NCBI RefSeq assembly: GCF_014844035.1
Contig: NZ_CP062159.1
Span: 5,208,001-5,272,000, forward strand
DNA: 64,000 bases
Reading direction: 5' to 3'
DNA from: Flavobacterium sp. MDT1-60
Lineage (GTDB): Bacteria; Bacteroidota; Bacteroidia; Flavobacteriales; Flavobacteriaceae
Below, piece after piece: positions 43,470 through 52,425 of the stretch. Position numbers and translations under genes: made by a program. The notes under the pieces are model-generated. The model was not told where the DNA came from and made no database searches. It saw only the letters and a list, made by a program, of their open reading frames with translations. Each line of letters opens with the position of its first letter. The stretch's first letter is position 1.

Positions 43470-43805
43470 TTACTTCGTAAGTTCCAGTTTTTCTGCAAAA
43501 TAATCACAGAAATCTTTCATTGTGTCCGACATTTTTTCATCGTCTGTTGCACGCTTAAAAGTATCTGACATTGCCACTAAAGTCTGGTGAAAGAAAATTT
43601 TCATTTCATCAACCGGCATATCTTTTGTCCACAAATCAATACGCATTGTTTCTTTAGCTTTGCTGTCCCAAATAGACAACATTATTGCTTTTGCTTCTTC
43701 AGCTTGCACTCCGCCATCTTGTGCGCTCCATGTTAATTTTTCCGGAACACGGTTTTCGTCTAATTCTATATTGAATTTAATTTCTGAGTTTATTGTATCT
43801 GACAT
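43470..43805 (-). CDS. gldC: Gliding motility protein GldC
   Basis: A 111-residue cytoplasmic protein matching GldC, with I-K-F-N-I-E-L-D-E-N-R-V-P-E-K-L-T-W-S-A near the start and D-L-W-T-K-D-M-P-V-D-E-M-K near 60. GldC is not essential for gliding but improves it in Flavobacterium johnsoniae. Its start overlaps the gldB stop by one base, the known gldBC operon order. Confidence 0.93.
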   Translation of the reverse strand: MSDTINSEIKFNIELDENRVPEKLTWSAQDGGVQAEEAKAIMLSIWDSKAKETMRIDLWTKDMPVDEMKIFFHQTLVAMSDTFKRATDDEKMSDTMKDFCDYFAEKLELTK

Positions 43806-44761
43806 TATTTCTTAGGTTTATATTTTGACTTTTCAAAAATCTCTTTATTATCTGTTTTTAATAATTCCGGCAAAGTAACATTGTTGTTCTTCATGTACGA
43901 GCGTACCATTTGCCATCCAATCCATGCACCAACTCTTCCGGGCGAATCATTATCTATTTCTAAATAAAACTTAGAAAACGGCGCTGGTTTCATAAATCGG
44001 GTTGTTAATTTAGGATCATCACTGTATAAGATTTCCTTTTCCATAAAATAACGCCACATATACGCTTCATTTTCTTCGCACCATTTTATCTGTTCAGGTG
44101 TATACCCAATTTTATCAGCATCTGAATATGCAGGCAAAAGCAAATCTTTAGCGTACAATTGTTTGCCCTCAAAAATCATTTGAGAAACTAAATTCCTATC
44201 CGGAAAAGCTGGAATATTTCTGTAGGCAAAACTTGAAACCACATCTGGCATAATTTGCTTTTCTTCAAAATTCTGTTTCAGATAATTCGGGAATTCATAA
44301 AACTTATGATCTTTTCCTAAGTACAATTCCAAAGCAACAATTACCAGACTGTCTGCATATATTGCTTTGGCATTATAATCCATTTCTCCAATTACTGTAA
44401 TTACTTTAGGTGTTTTAGTTTTAGGGAAATAATATTTCACATGCTGAAAAAGAGAATTGAACTCCTCGCGTACAGGCTCAAAATTCGAATATTTCTTCTG
44501 TACTTCTTCATATACTTCTCTCCAAATTGGTTCCTGCATTTTCTGTAACCAAACAGCATCGCTATTTCCTGCTGGAAAAAAGAAAGGATATTGTCTTTTT
44601 ACTTTCGCGAGATCTTCTGGTTTTGTCTCAAAAAATGCCTTATCAAAACGTTCTACTTTAATATCAACAGGAATTTCTTCAACTTCTTTTTCTACTTTAC
44701 TTTTTTGATCGCAAGACAAAAAAAACAAGCACAGAACCACTGCAAAGCGATATATTTTCAT
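43805..44761 (-). CDS. gldB: Gliding motility lipoprotein GldB
   Basis: A 318-residue lipoprotein (signal peptide with L-F-F-L-S-C, cysteine at about 17). The body carries the GldB features P-F-F-F-P-A-G-N-S-D, I-G-E-M-D-Y-N-A-K-A-I-Y-A-D and the closing P-G-R-V-G-A-W-I-G-W-Q-M-V-R-S-Y. GldB is required for gliding in Flavobacterium; the fold has some metallopeptidase-like look, but activity is unproven. It is the first gene of gldBC, divergent from nadE. Confidence 0.92.
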   Translation of the reverse strand: MKIYRFAVVLCLFFLSCDQKSKVEKEVEEIPVDIKVERFDKAFFETKPEDLAKVKRQYPFFFPAGNSDAVWLQKMQEPIWREVYEEVQKKYSNFEPVREEFNSLFQHVKYYFPKTKTPKVITVIGEMDYNAKAIYADSLVIVALELYLGKDHKFYEFPNYLKQNFEEKQIMPDVVSSFAYRNIPAFPDRNLVSQMIFEGKQLYAKDLLLPAYSDADKIGYTPEQIKWCEENEAYMWRYFMEKEILYSDDPKLTTRFMKPAPFSKFYLEIDNDSPGRVGAWIGWQMVRSYMKNNNVTLPELLKTDNKEIFEKSKYKPKK

Positions 44762-44859
44762 TTTATTTTAATTAGATTTGTGTTGCATAAATTTAAATAA
44801 ACACTTATTTAAAATATTTGTGCAAATATACATCCCTGTATCTTAAAACTTGAACTATT

Positions 44860-45666
44860 ATGACTAAAAAAAGCACTATTCAGACAGAAAAAGTAAATAC
44901 CCATATTGTAGAGTGGTTAAAAAATTATGCTAGCAGCGCAAAAGTAAATGGTTTTGTAATCGGAATTTCCGGCGGAGTTGATTCGGCAGTAACCTCTACC
45001 TTGTGTGCTCAAACCGGCTTACAGGTTTTATGTGTAGAAATGCCAATTCATCAGGCTGAAAGTCAGGTTTCGAGAGGAAGAGAGCATATTGAACAATTAA
45101 AAAAACGTTTTCCAAACGTTTCAGATATAAAAACAGATTTGACCGCCACTTTTGAAGCTTTTAAAGGCTCCGTTCCAAAAACTGATGATGAAGCCAAGGT
45201 AAGCTTGTCTTTGGCTAATACACGCGCCCGCTTGCGAATGACTTCATTATATTATTTAGCTGGATTGCATGGACTATTAGTTGCCGGAACAGGAAACAAA
45301 GTCGAAGATTTTGGAGTAGGTTTTTATACTAAATATGGCGATGGAGGTGTCGATTTAAGCCCGATTGCCGATCTAATGAAATCAGATGTTTACGCTCTTG
45401 GCGAATTTTTAGCAATTCCGCAATCAATTTTAACAGCAGCTCCAACAGATGGATTATTTGGTGACAACAGAACCGATGAAGACCAATTAGGAGCAAGTTA
45501 TGATGAACTTGAATGGGCCATGTTAGTGGCGGAGTCAGGAAAGACGGTAGCTGACTTCAATGGGAGAGAAAAATCTGTCTTTGAAATTTATAAAAGGTTA
45601 AACACCAGCAACAAGCATAAAATGGATGCAATACCGGTCTGCATAATACCAAAAACGTTAAAATAA
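44860..45666 (+). CDS. nadE: NH3-dependent NAD synthetase
   Basis: A 268-residue ATP-pyrophosphatase that amidates nicotinate adenine dinucleotide to NAD. The P-loop I-S-G-G-V-D-S-A-V is at about 36-44. Later motifs are R-A-R-L-R-M-T-S-L-Y, G-T-G-N-K-V-E-D-F-G-V-G-F-Y-T-K-Y-G-D-G-G-V-D and P-T-D-G-L. It lacks the glutaminase domain, so it uses ammonia. Confidence 0.95.
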   Translation: MTKKSTIQTEKVNTHIVEWLKNYASSAKVNGFVIGISGGVDSAVTSTLCAQTGLQVLCVEMPIHQAESQVSRGREHIEQLKKRFPNVSDIKTDLTATFEAFKGSVPKTDDEAKVSLSLANTRARLRMTSLYYLAGLHGLLVAGTGNKVEDFGVGFYTKYGDGGVDLSPIADLMKSDVYALGEFLAIPQSILTAAPTDGLFGDNRTDEDQLGASYDELEWAMLVAESGKTVADFNGREKSVFEIYKRLNTSNKHKMDAIPVCIIPKTLK

Positions 45667-45761
45667 AACTTTTTAACATTTACCTTCGATTAATTACAGA
45701 ATTTATTTATTAATTTTACAGCTCCAAAAACATGATAAAACAATTCTAAAAAGGTAAAATT

Positions 45762-46391
45762 ATGATTAAAGTATGTCTTGCAGACAATCATCCTGTGACT
45801 CACTTTGGCGTTAAGTCTTATTTTAAAGACCACGATCAAATTTCAATTGTTGCCAATGTAGGCAATTTTTCAATGGTTAGAGATATTCTTCAAACGAAGG
45901 AGATCGACATCCTAATTCTAGATTTAGAGTTAGAAGGTCTTTCGAGCATCTTTGAAGTTAAATCAATCCTGAAAAACTTCCCAAAAACAAAAATTGTAAT
46001 TTTTAGTGACCTCGCTGAACAAATGTATGCTCCAAATGCTATTAAAGCAGGAGTTTCCGGGTATGTGCACAAAACAGAAAAACTTGAAACTTTAGGTCTT
46101 TCTATTATTAAAGTACACGAAGGAAAAATTATCATCAACGAAACTGTTCGTAAAAACATGGCTCTAATTGCTAAACAAAGCAAAAGCGAACGTTTGTACA
46201 GAAAACTGTCAAATCGCGAGATTGAAGTTTTACGTTATTTAAGTGATGGTAAAAAGAACAATGAAATCTCTAAAATCTTAAATCTGAACGAAAAAACGAT
46301 CAGTACCTACAAATTAAGATTATTGACTAAGTTGAATGTTACTAATTTAGTTGACTTAGTTAACAAAGCGAAGACTTTAGAAATTATTTAA
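45762..46391 (+). CDS. NarL/FixJ-type response regulator
   Basis: A 209-residue two-domain regulator. The receiver domain (1-125) has acidic D8, phospho-acceptor D54 (L-I-L-D-L-E-L) and K104 (Y-V-H-K-T-E). The LuxR-type helix-turn-helix is at about 147-205 (L-S-N-R-E-I-E-V-L-R-Y-L-S-D-G, N-E-K-T-I-S-T-Y-K-L-R-L-L-T-K-L). No histidine kinase gene is next to it. It overlaps the dnaG stop by 4 bases on the opposite strand. Confidence 0.92.
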   Translation: MIKVCLADNHPVTHFGVKSYFKDHDQISIVANVGNFSMVRDILQTKEIDILILDLELEGLSSIFEVKSILKNFPKTKIVIFSDLAEQMYAPNAIKAGVSGYVHKTEKLETLGLSIIKVHEGKIIINETVRKNMALIAKQSKSERLYRKLSNREIEVLRYLSDGKKNNEISKILNLNEKTISTYKLRLLTKLNVTNLVDLVNKAKTLEII

Positions 46392-48448
46392 TGGTATCTC
46401 GACATTACTCTTCCGAGTTTTTTCGAGAATGAATTAACTAGTTTTGAGTAATCGACAACCATAGACAAAAGCTCTGTATTATCTGAATTATCAGGTTGTA
46501 TAGAGCTTTTTAATTCTTCAATAATTCGATCTACCAAAAACCAGCGCATAGACATAATTGTTTCAGTAACATATTGCGCTATACCTGATTGTTTATCTTT
46601 TGCGAAAATATTCTGCCCCTCCCAGTTGTGCAGTGTTACTTTTTCATCTTCCATCAAAATATCCGTTACTTCCTGAGCAAAATCAGGCTGTAAACGCATT
46701 AAATATTGCTCCAGGCTAAATTTTTCATTTTGGTGATAAAATGCCATTATATCTGTAAAAATATCACGGAATAAATTATTAGAAAGCTCGACTTCATCTT
46801 CCTGCAAACTCAAATAAATACGCTGGTGAACTTTATATTGTTTCTTTTCCGTAACCATTTCGATTTCTCCTTCGTCATTGCTTTTCAAAAGGACATCTTC
46901 AAATTCTTCGGTTTTATCTCCGTAAAGCAATAGAATTTCAATTACTTTTCGCTCTAAACGATATAATATATCAACCTTTTCAGCTTGTTGCTGTTCCGGA
47001 TATCCTGACTCTCCAGGATAACCCTCTGGCGGCCCTGTTCGTGGATCTTCCGGGTCTCCTCCTGAAAAACCAGCATTTGGGTTTTGGTTTCTATAAACCT
47101 GAAAAGGTTTTTGGTCCTGCTTTTGCTTTTTATTAACTTCTGCAAGATCTTTTTGAATCAACTGCGCCAATGTACTTACTAAAACCTGCTCCGAGATATC
47201 CATTATTCGGGCACATTCCTGGGTATACACCTCTCGCTGAATACGGTCTGGTATTTTAGAAATACTCGTTACCATATCCCGAATCAAATCTGCTTTTTTA
47301 ATAGGATCGTTCTTGGCTTCTTTCATCAAAATTGAAGCTTTGAACTGGATAAAGTCTTTGCTGTTTTCTTCTAAATAAGCTACTAAATCATCATGAGAAT
47401 TTTTTCGGGCAAAACTGTCCGGGTCTTCTCCATCAGGAAAAGAACAAACCCTTACGTTCATTCCTTCTTCCAAAATCAAATCGATTCCACGGATAGAAGC
47501 TCTTAATCCCGCCGCATCACCATCAAAAAGTACGGTAATATTTCTGGTTAGACGATTCACTAATCGAATCTGATCTGGCGTTAATGCTGTTCCTGAAGAC
47601 GCTACAACATTCTCAATTCCGGCCTGATGAAACTGGATTACATCCGTATACCCTTCAACTAAATAACAATTATTTTGTTTTGCGATGGATTGTTTGGCCT
47701 GAAAAATCCCGTAAAGGACTTTACTTTTATGGTAAATATCACTTTCCGGCGAGTTTAGGTACTTCGCCGCTTTTTTATCATTCGTTAAAATACGTCCTCC
47801 AAAACCCAAAACACGCCCCGACATACTTTCTATCGGAAACATTACGCGCCCTTTAAAACGATCAAAAGGACGATCTTCCCGAGGAATTGTCAAACCTGTG
47901 CTTTCCAGAAATTCCAGTTTATATCCTTTACCCAATGCTTCTTTGGTAAGAGCATCCCAGGTTTCCGGCGAATATCCTAAACTAAATTTTTTGATGGTTT
48001 CATTGGTAAAGCCTCTCTCTTTAAAATAAGAAAGTCCAATTGCTTTTCCTTCCTCTGAATTTAAAAGTGTTTTATGAAAATAATCTTTTGCAAATTCCGA
48101 AACTAAATACATACTTTCGCGAACATCTGTTATGGCTTTTTCAGCATCAGTCTGTTCGGTCTCTTCAATCTCGATATTGTATTTTTTAGCTAAATAGCGA
48201 ATGGCTTCCGGATAGGTAAATTGAGAATGTTCCATCAGGAATTTAACTGAGTTCCCTCCTTTTCCTGTACTAAAATCTTTCCAAATCCCTTTCGCCGGCG
48301 ACACCATAAACGACGGAGAGCGCTCATCTGAGAAAGGACTCAAACCTTTAAAATTACTTCCGGCACGTTTTAAATTAACAAAATCACCAATAACCTCCTC
48401 TACACGAGCAGTTTCAAAAACAGAATCAATTGTACTTTGTGAGATCAA
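46388..48448 (-). CDS. dnaG: DNA primase DnaG, zinc ligands replaced
   Basis: The primase that makes RNA primers for replication. I start it at a TTG (48448), giving M-I-S-Q-S-T-I-D, the family's normal beginning, and 686 residues; the open frame continues to 48544. The N-terminal zinc-ribbon region reads F-K-G-L-S-P-F-S-D-E-R-S-P-S-F and W-K-D-F-S-T-G-K-G-G-N, so all four Cys/His zinc ligands of CHC2 primases are replaced by S, S, D and T. The Toprim catalytic part is intact (L-V-E-G-Y-T-D-V-I and F-D-G-D-A-A-G). A helicase-binding-like helical C-terminus follows, after a Pro/Gly-rich linker near 440-480. Confidence 0.93.
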   Translation of the reverse strand: MISQSTIDSVFETARVEEVIGDFVNLKRAGSNFKGLSPFSDERSPSFMVSPAKGIWKDFSTGKGGNSVKFLMEHSQFTYPEAIRYLAKKYNIEIEETEQTDAEKAITDVRESMYLVSEFAKDYFHKTLLNSEEGKAIGLSYFKERGFTNETIKKFSLGYSPETWDALTKEALGKGYKLEFLESTGLTIPREDRPFDRFKGRVMFPIESMSGRVLGFGGRILTNDKKAAKYLNSPESDIYHKSKVLYGIFQAKQSIAKQNNCYLVEGYTDVIQFHQAGIENVVASSGTALTPDQIRLVNRLTRNITVLFDGDAAGLRASIRGIDLILEEGMNVRVCSFPDGEDPDSFARKNSHDDLVAYLEENSKDFIQFKASILMKEAKNDPIKKADLIRDMVTSISKIPDRIQREVYTQECARIMDISEQVLVSTLAQLIQKDLAEVNKKQKQDQKPFQVYRNQNPNAGFSGGDPEDPRTGPPEGYPGESGYPEQQQAEKVDILYRLERKVIEILLLYGDKTEEFEDVLLKSNDEGEIEMVTEKKQYKVHQRIYLSLQEDEVELSNNLFRDIFTDIMAFYHQNEKFSLEQYLMRLQPDFAQEVTDILMEDEKVTLHNWEGQNIFAKDKQSGIAQYVTETIMSMRWFLVDRIIEELKSSIQPDNSDNTELLSMVVDYSKLVNSFSKKLGRVMSRYH

Positions 48449-48544
48449 AACGTAAAATATTTTTAAAGTTGAAAGCTTGTAAAAATACATAAATCCATCC
48501 TGAAATTTATGGTTTTCCATAAAAGAAATTTTAGGGAAAATCAT

Positions 48545-48574
48545 AAAAAAAGCGCCTCTCTCAAAGCGCTTTTT
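48545..48574 (-). terminator. Terminator of the 48601 gene
   Basis: AAAAAAAGCGC pairs with GCGCTTTTT across a short loop, directly past the minus-strand stop at 48601. Confidence 0.75.
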
Positions 48575-48600
48575 CCACTAACTAAACTCAAGCTTTATTC

Positions 48601-49650
48601 TTAGTTTAAATCCAAACGTAATCCTAAGGAGATATTTTTTTCATCCACTAAATTATCCTGAAATAATGGATTCAAATCGTATTTTACATACAAACTTAAA
48701 GCTTTGTAACCCACGTAAGAACTTAATCCATAAATGAAATTATTTACATTATAATCTCCTTTAATGGTTGTTTTATAATCTAAATCGTCCTGATCGTATT
48801 TTAAAATTTGTTTCGATTTGACGTTGATTCCTGCATACCCCCCAATTCCGAAACGGAAGCTTTCATGTGTCTTGAAATAGGTTTTTCCGTTACTTACTTT
48901 AGGTTTTGTAAAATCAAATTCTAAATGAACCGGTAATACAATATATACGTTTCGAAAACGAGATTCATCCAGATTTATAGTATTTACTTCTAAATTTGTC
49001 TGTTCGCCGTTAACTACAAAACTGCGATTGTCTGTTGGACGAATGTTGTTGTACATTAATGAAAGCCCGTATTTTGCATGCAATAAATTATCGTTTTTCA
49101 TTAATCTTGAATTATAAGTAAAACCCCATTCGTAAAAATGCGAACCTATAAAACTATAATTCGAATCCTGAAGTTTCCCGTCGACAATCATATTATTCAA
49201 ACCCATTGCAAATACAAACTGCGAAGTCGTTCTTCTCTCACCGTGAATCGAGTCTTTGCTTTTTTTATTATTCCAGTTTTTTTCATCCCAGTAGATAACT
49301 AATCTATTTTTTCTTGTTGAATCCTGTTCTTTTATCTTTCCGTCCACTTTTTGTTGGACCAAATCGTTTAATTCATTTTGGGACAAAGTCACTTTTTCTT
49401 CAATAATTACAGCTCTTGCTTCTGCCAATTCCTTTTTACGTTTGTCAGCCTGCTCCTGCGTAATTTTTCCTTCAGACAACTGCACGTTTACAGCTTCAAC
49501 TTCTTCTTTTAAAGTTGCTTTTTCTTCTTTGGTAATCTTCTCTATTTTATTGGCGATTTCTTTTGCTTTTGATTCAAAAGTTTCCTGACCAAGCACTTTG
49601 CTAACAAACAAAAAGATTAGAATTACGAGATAAATAGTAAAATTTTTCAT
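48601..49650 (-). CDS. PorT-like outer-membrane beta-barrel protein with coiled coil
   Basis: A 349-residue protein with a signal peptide (1-21, V-L-G-Q at the cut), a charged coiled coil at about 25-110 (repeated E-K, K-K-E-L-A-E-A-R) and, from about 135, alternating amphipathic strands ending in L-G-L-R-L-D-L-N, as in outer-membrane barrels of the PorT/OmpA-like type. It follows the sigma/anti-sigma pair on the same strand and may be their target. A 7-bp microsatellite lies 65-148 bases upstream of its start. Confidence 0.6.
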   Translation of the reverse strand: MKNFTIYLVILIFLFVSKVLGQETFESKAKEIANKIEKITKEEKATLKEEVEAVNVQLSEGKITQEQADKRKKELAEARAVIIEEKVTLSQNELNDLVQQKVDGKIKEQDSTRKNRLVIYWDEKNWNNKKSKDSIHGERRTTSQFVFAMGLNNMIVDGKLQDSNYSFIGSHFYEWGFTYNSRLMKNDNLLHAKYGLSLMYNNIRPTDNRSFVVNGEQTNLEVNTINLDESRFRNVYIVLPVHLEFDFTKPKVSNGKTYFKTHESFRFGIGGYAGINVKSKQILKYDQDDLDYKTTIKGDYNVNNFIYGLSSYVGYKALSLYVKYDLNPLFQDNLVDEKNISLGLRLDLN

Positions 49651-49714
49651 GATTGATTTTTTAAATTGATTGTTGATTGATGATGTCTAATTAAAAAATG
49701 TAATTGTTAATTGG

Positions 49715-49798
49715 TATATTCTATATTCTATATTCTATATTCTATATTCTATATTCTATATTCTTTATTCTATATTCTTTATTCTTTATTCTTTATTC
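49715..49798. repeat. 7-bp microsatellite, 12 units
   Basis: Seven TATATTC units, one TTTATTC, one TATATTC and three TTTATTC units in exact 7-base register. It covers the last codons and stop of the anti-sigma gene and lies upstream of the barrel gene. Confidence 0.95.
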
Positions 49799-50542
49799 TT
49801 GCTGATTTCGATTTGCCAATGCCACTTTTACCGTTTGGTAATTCTTATTGACTTTTGTAATGACTTTTTCTCTAAAGGAAAGTTCTAATTCGCCATCGAC
49901 CTGATTTAATAAATCGTTGGCATTTACTTTTACTTTTGATTTTGGCTTAGCCGAATTTTCAGCGACAACAGTTTTGTCGGCTGCATTCAGCATTTGATCT
50001 ACATTTTCCCTTTTAGAATTTTCGACAATTGAAGTTTGATTATTGATTGATTGTTTTTCCTGATTGTTTTTGGCGATGATTGAAGACTCCGCTATTTGAT
50101 TTGATTCATTTTTAATGCTTATAATTGGGTTTTGATGAGGATTTATTTTTTTTGCAATTGAAATTTTGGCTGAAGTTTGAGTTCCATCTTTTTGAGAAAC
50201 GGCAATTTCCGTCTTAACTGAATCTATTATATTCAATGCAGGTTTTATTGCTGAATCTTCTTTTGTTTTTTCTTCAACAACAACTGAATTTTTAGGGCTT
50301 TCGACTGTTTTTTTCTGATTAAAAAAGAAAGTACCAACCAATAAAAATCCAACAACACTTGCTGCGATATAAATCCATTTATTTTTCGAAGCTTGCAGCG
50401 AGCGAAATCGAACTGTAGATTGTTTTTTTTCTTCAGCAACACTCAACATGGCATCTAACCGATCCCAGGCTTTATCGCTTGGTTCAATTTTACGCTCGTT
50501 TAGCTTTTCACGGAAATCCTTTTCAAAATTATTCGGTTCCAT
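49793..50542 (-). CDS. Putative anti-sigma factor, membrane-anchored
   Basis: A 249-residue protein. The cytoplasmic N-terminus (1-50) has F-R-E-K-L-N-E-R-K-I-E-P-S-D-K-A-W-D-R-L-D-A-M-L, a helical segment found at the start of many Bacteroidota anti-sigma-like proteins. One membrane segment follows at about 53-69. The rest is periplasmic, Asn/Lys/Ser-rich and low in complexity. Its start overlaps the sigma factor stop by 14 bases, the usual sigma/anti-sigma arrangement. Confidence 0.7.
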   Translation of the reverse strand: MEPNNFEKDFREKLNERKIEPSDKAWDRLDAMLSVAEEKKQSTVRFRSLQASKNKWIYIAASVVGFLLVGTFFFNQKKTVESPKNSVVVEEKTKEDSAIKPALNIIDSVKTEIAVSQKDGTQTSAKISIAKKINPHQNPIISIKNESNQIAESSIIAKNNQEKQSINNQTSIVENSKRENVDQMLNAADKTVVAENSAKPKSKVKVNANDLLNQVDGELELSFREKVITKVNKNYQTVKVALANRNQQE

Positions 50543-51089
50543 TATCTTGTTTTTTTAAAATAGTAATTTGTGTTTGCAGCATTTTTCTGGCGTGCGATAA
50601 TTGCGATTTCGATGTTCCTTCATTAATATCTAACATCTTAGCAATTTCATTGTGTTTGTAACCTTCAATGGCGTATAAATTGAAAACCATTTTATAACCA
50701 TCGGGTAATGCATCAATTAAAAACTGAATCTGATCTATCGAAAATTGACTGTCTGTTGCATTGAAACTTTCTTCGACATAAATCTCATCTTCAACAAATT
50801 TGACTTTCTTCTGAACTCTTAAATACGAAATGCATTCGTTGACCATAATTCTGCGAATCCAGCCTTCAAAACTTCCTTTATGTTCAAATTTGTTTAGATT
50901 AGTAAACACTTTCATGAAAGCCGTAATCATTACATCTTCGGCCAATTGAATGTCTTTAATATACTGTCGACAAACACTCAGCATTTTTGAAGAAAACCGA
51001 CTATATAGCTGTTGTTGTGCTTGTCGATTATTTTCGACAGCCAACTTTATAAGTTTGGTTTCTTCTTGATGTAAATGAATAATTTTCAT
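50529..51089 (-). CDS. ECF-type RNA polymerase sigma factor
   Basis: A 186-residue sigma-70-family factor with region 2 (Q-Q-L-Y-S-R-F-S-S-K-M-L-S-V-C-R-Q-Y, D-V-M-I-T-A-F-M-K-V-F, F-E-G-W-I-R-R-I-M-V-N) and region 4 (L-P-D-G-Y-K-M-V-F-N-L-Y-A-I-E-G-Y-K-H-N-E-I-A-K-M-L). There is no region 3, so it is an ECF factor. It controls genes in response to a signal passed by the adjacent membrane protein; the signal is unknown. Confidence 0.92.
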   Translation of the reverse strand: MKIIHLHQEETKLIKLAVENNRQAQQQLYSRFSSKMLSVCRQYIKDIQLAEDVMITAFMKVFTNLNKFEHKGSFEGWIRRIMVNECISYLRVQKKVKFVEDEIYVEESFNATDSQFSIDQIQFLIDALPDGYKMVFNLYAIEGYKHNEIAKMLDINEGTSKSQLSHARKMLQTQITILKKQDNGTE

Positions 51090-51289
51090 TTATAAGCTTT
51101 TGGTTTTTTGGTTTACTAACAGACTTCTATTAGCATAGACGAGTTGGGTTGAGAAATGGTTGCATGAGAATAAAATAAATTAAAACTTTTTAATCTCCAA
51201 ATTCCAAAAACAAAAACAAAACATTGAATAACAGATAATTAAAACTAATTATCTAATTAACAAATTTTCTAATTATCTAATTAAGGAAA

Positions 51290-52267
51290 TTATTTTTTTC
51301 TTTCAATAACGTAATTCACCATTAAAATAAGTGCAGATTTAAACTCAGAATCTTCGAAGTTTTGAAGTAGAGAAAGTGCTTCTTGCTGGAATTCGACCAT
51401 TTTGTCTTCAGCGTAAGCCAAACCATTATTATCTTTTACAAAAGCAATAACTTCTTTGACACGTTTTTTGTCTTTGTTGTGGTTTTTGATGGAGTTGATC
51501 AGCCACTTTTTTTCTTGCGGGGTACAAGTATTTAAAACGTGAATTAAAGGCAAAGTCATTTTTTGCTCTTTAATATCGATTCCGGTTGGTTTACCGATTG
51601 CTTCTTCGCTATAATCGAATAAATCATCTTTTATTTGAAATGCCATTCCGATTAGCTCTCCAAATTTTCGCATATTCTCCACCTGAATATCGTCTTCAAT
51701 TACCGATTTTGCACCTAGCGCGCAACAAGCCGCAATAAGTGTAGCGGTCTTTTTTCTGATAATTTCATAATAAATATCTTCGGTAATATCAAGTCTTCGG
51801 GCTTTTTCTATCTGAAGCAATTCTCCTTCACTCATTTCGCGAACGGCAACTGAAATGATTCGAAGCAAATCAAAATCGCCATTATCTATAGAAAGCAATA
51901 ATCCTTTCGAAAGTAAATAATCACCAACTAAAACAGCGATTTTATTTTTCCAAAGCGCATTGATTGAGAAAAATCCGCGACGGCGATTACTGTCGTCTAC
52001 CACATCATCATGAACTAAAGTCGCAGTATGAATCAACTCAATTACAGATGCACCACGATAGGTTCTTTCGTTTACAATACCTCCGGAAACCATCTTTGCA
52101 GTCAAAAAAACAAACATCGGACGCATTTGTTTTCCTTTTCGATTTACAATGTAATAGGTGATACGATTTAGTAATGCAACCTTTGAAGTCATCGATTCAT
52201 GGAACTTTTTTTCAAAAAGTTCCATCTCGTTAAAAATGGGTTGTTTTATTTGAGAAGTAATATTCAT
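51290..52267 (-). CDS. Trans-polyprenyl diphosphate synthase
   Basis: A 325-residue all-helical enzyme that extends prenyl diphosphates with isopentenyl diphosphate. First Asp-rich motif D-D-V-V-D-D at about 91-96 followed by R-R-R-G, second K-D-D-L-F-D at about 217-222, K-G-K-Q-M-R-P near 52. Length and motifs fit octaprenyl/nonaprenyl-type synthases making the menaquinone side chain, though chain length cannot be read with certainty. It contrasts with the divergent isoprenoid-fold protein at 6222. Confidence 0.9.
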   Translation of the reverse strand: MNITSQIKQPIFNEMELFEKKFHESMTSKVALLNRITYYIVNRKGKQMRPMFVFLTAKMVSGGIVNERTYRGASVIELIHTATLVHDDVVDDSNRRRGFFSINALWKNKIAVLVGDYLLSKGLLLSIDNGDFDLLRIISVAVREMSEGELLQIEKARRLDITEDIYYEIIRKKTATLIAACCALGAKSVIEDDIQVENMRKFGELIGMAFQIKDDLFDYSEEAIGKPTGIDIKEQKMTLPLIHVLNTCTPQEKKWLINSIKNHNKDKKRVKEVIAFVKDNNGLAYAEDKMVEFQQEALSLLQNFEDSEFKSALILMVNYVIERKK

Positions 52268-52425
52268 TTCGACTCCAAATATACTATTTTAAATAAAAAA
52301 ACGTTGTGTATTTTAAGTTAGTATATCAATAAATATGTACTAATTTAAAAAATCACCAAAAAAACATAATCTGATTAAAGCCTAATTTGAATTCATTAAT
52401 TTAAAAATCACTTAAACGAATTATT

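Noticed and set aside
45762..46391. A two-component pair with the response regulator
   Set aside because: No histidine kinase gene lies on either side; only nadE and dnaG flank it.
51290..52267. The polyprenyl synthase as part of the peptide system
   Set aside because: It is 43 kb away, has standard motifs and fits quinone side-chain synthesis.
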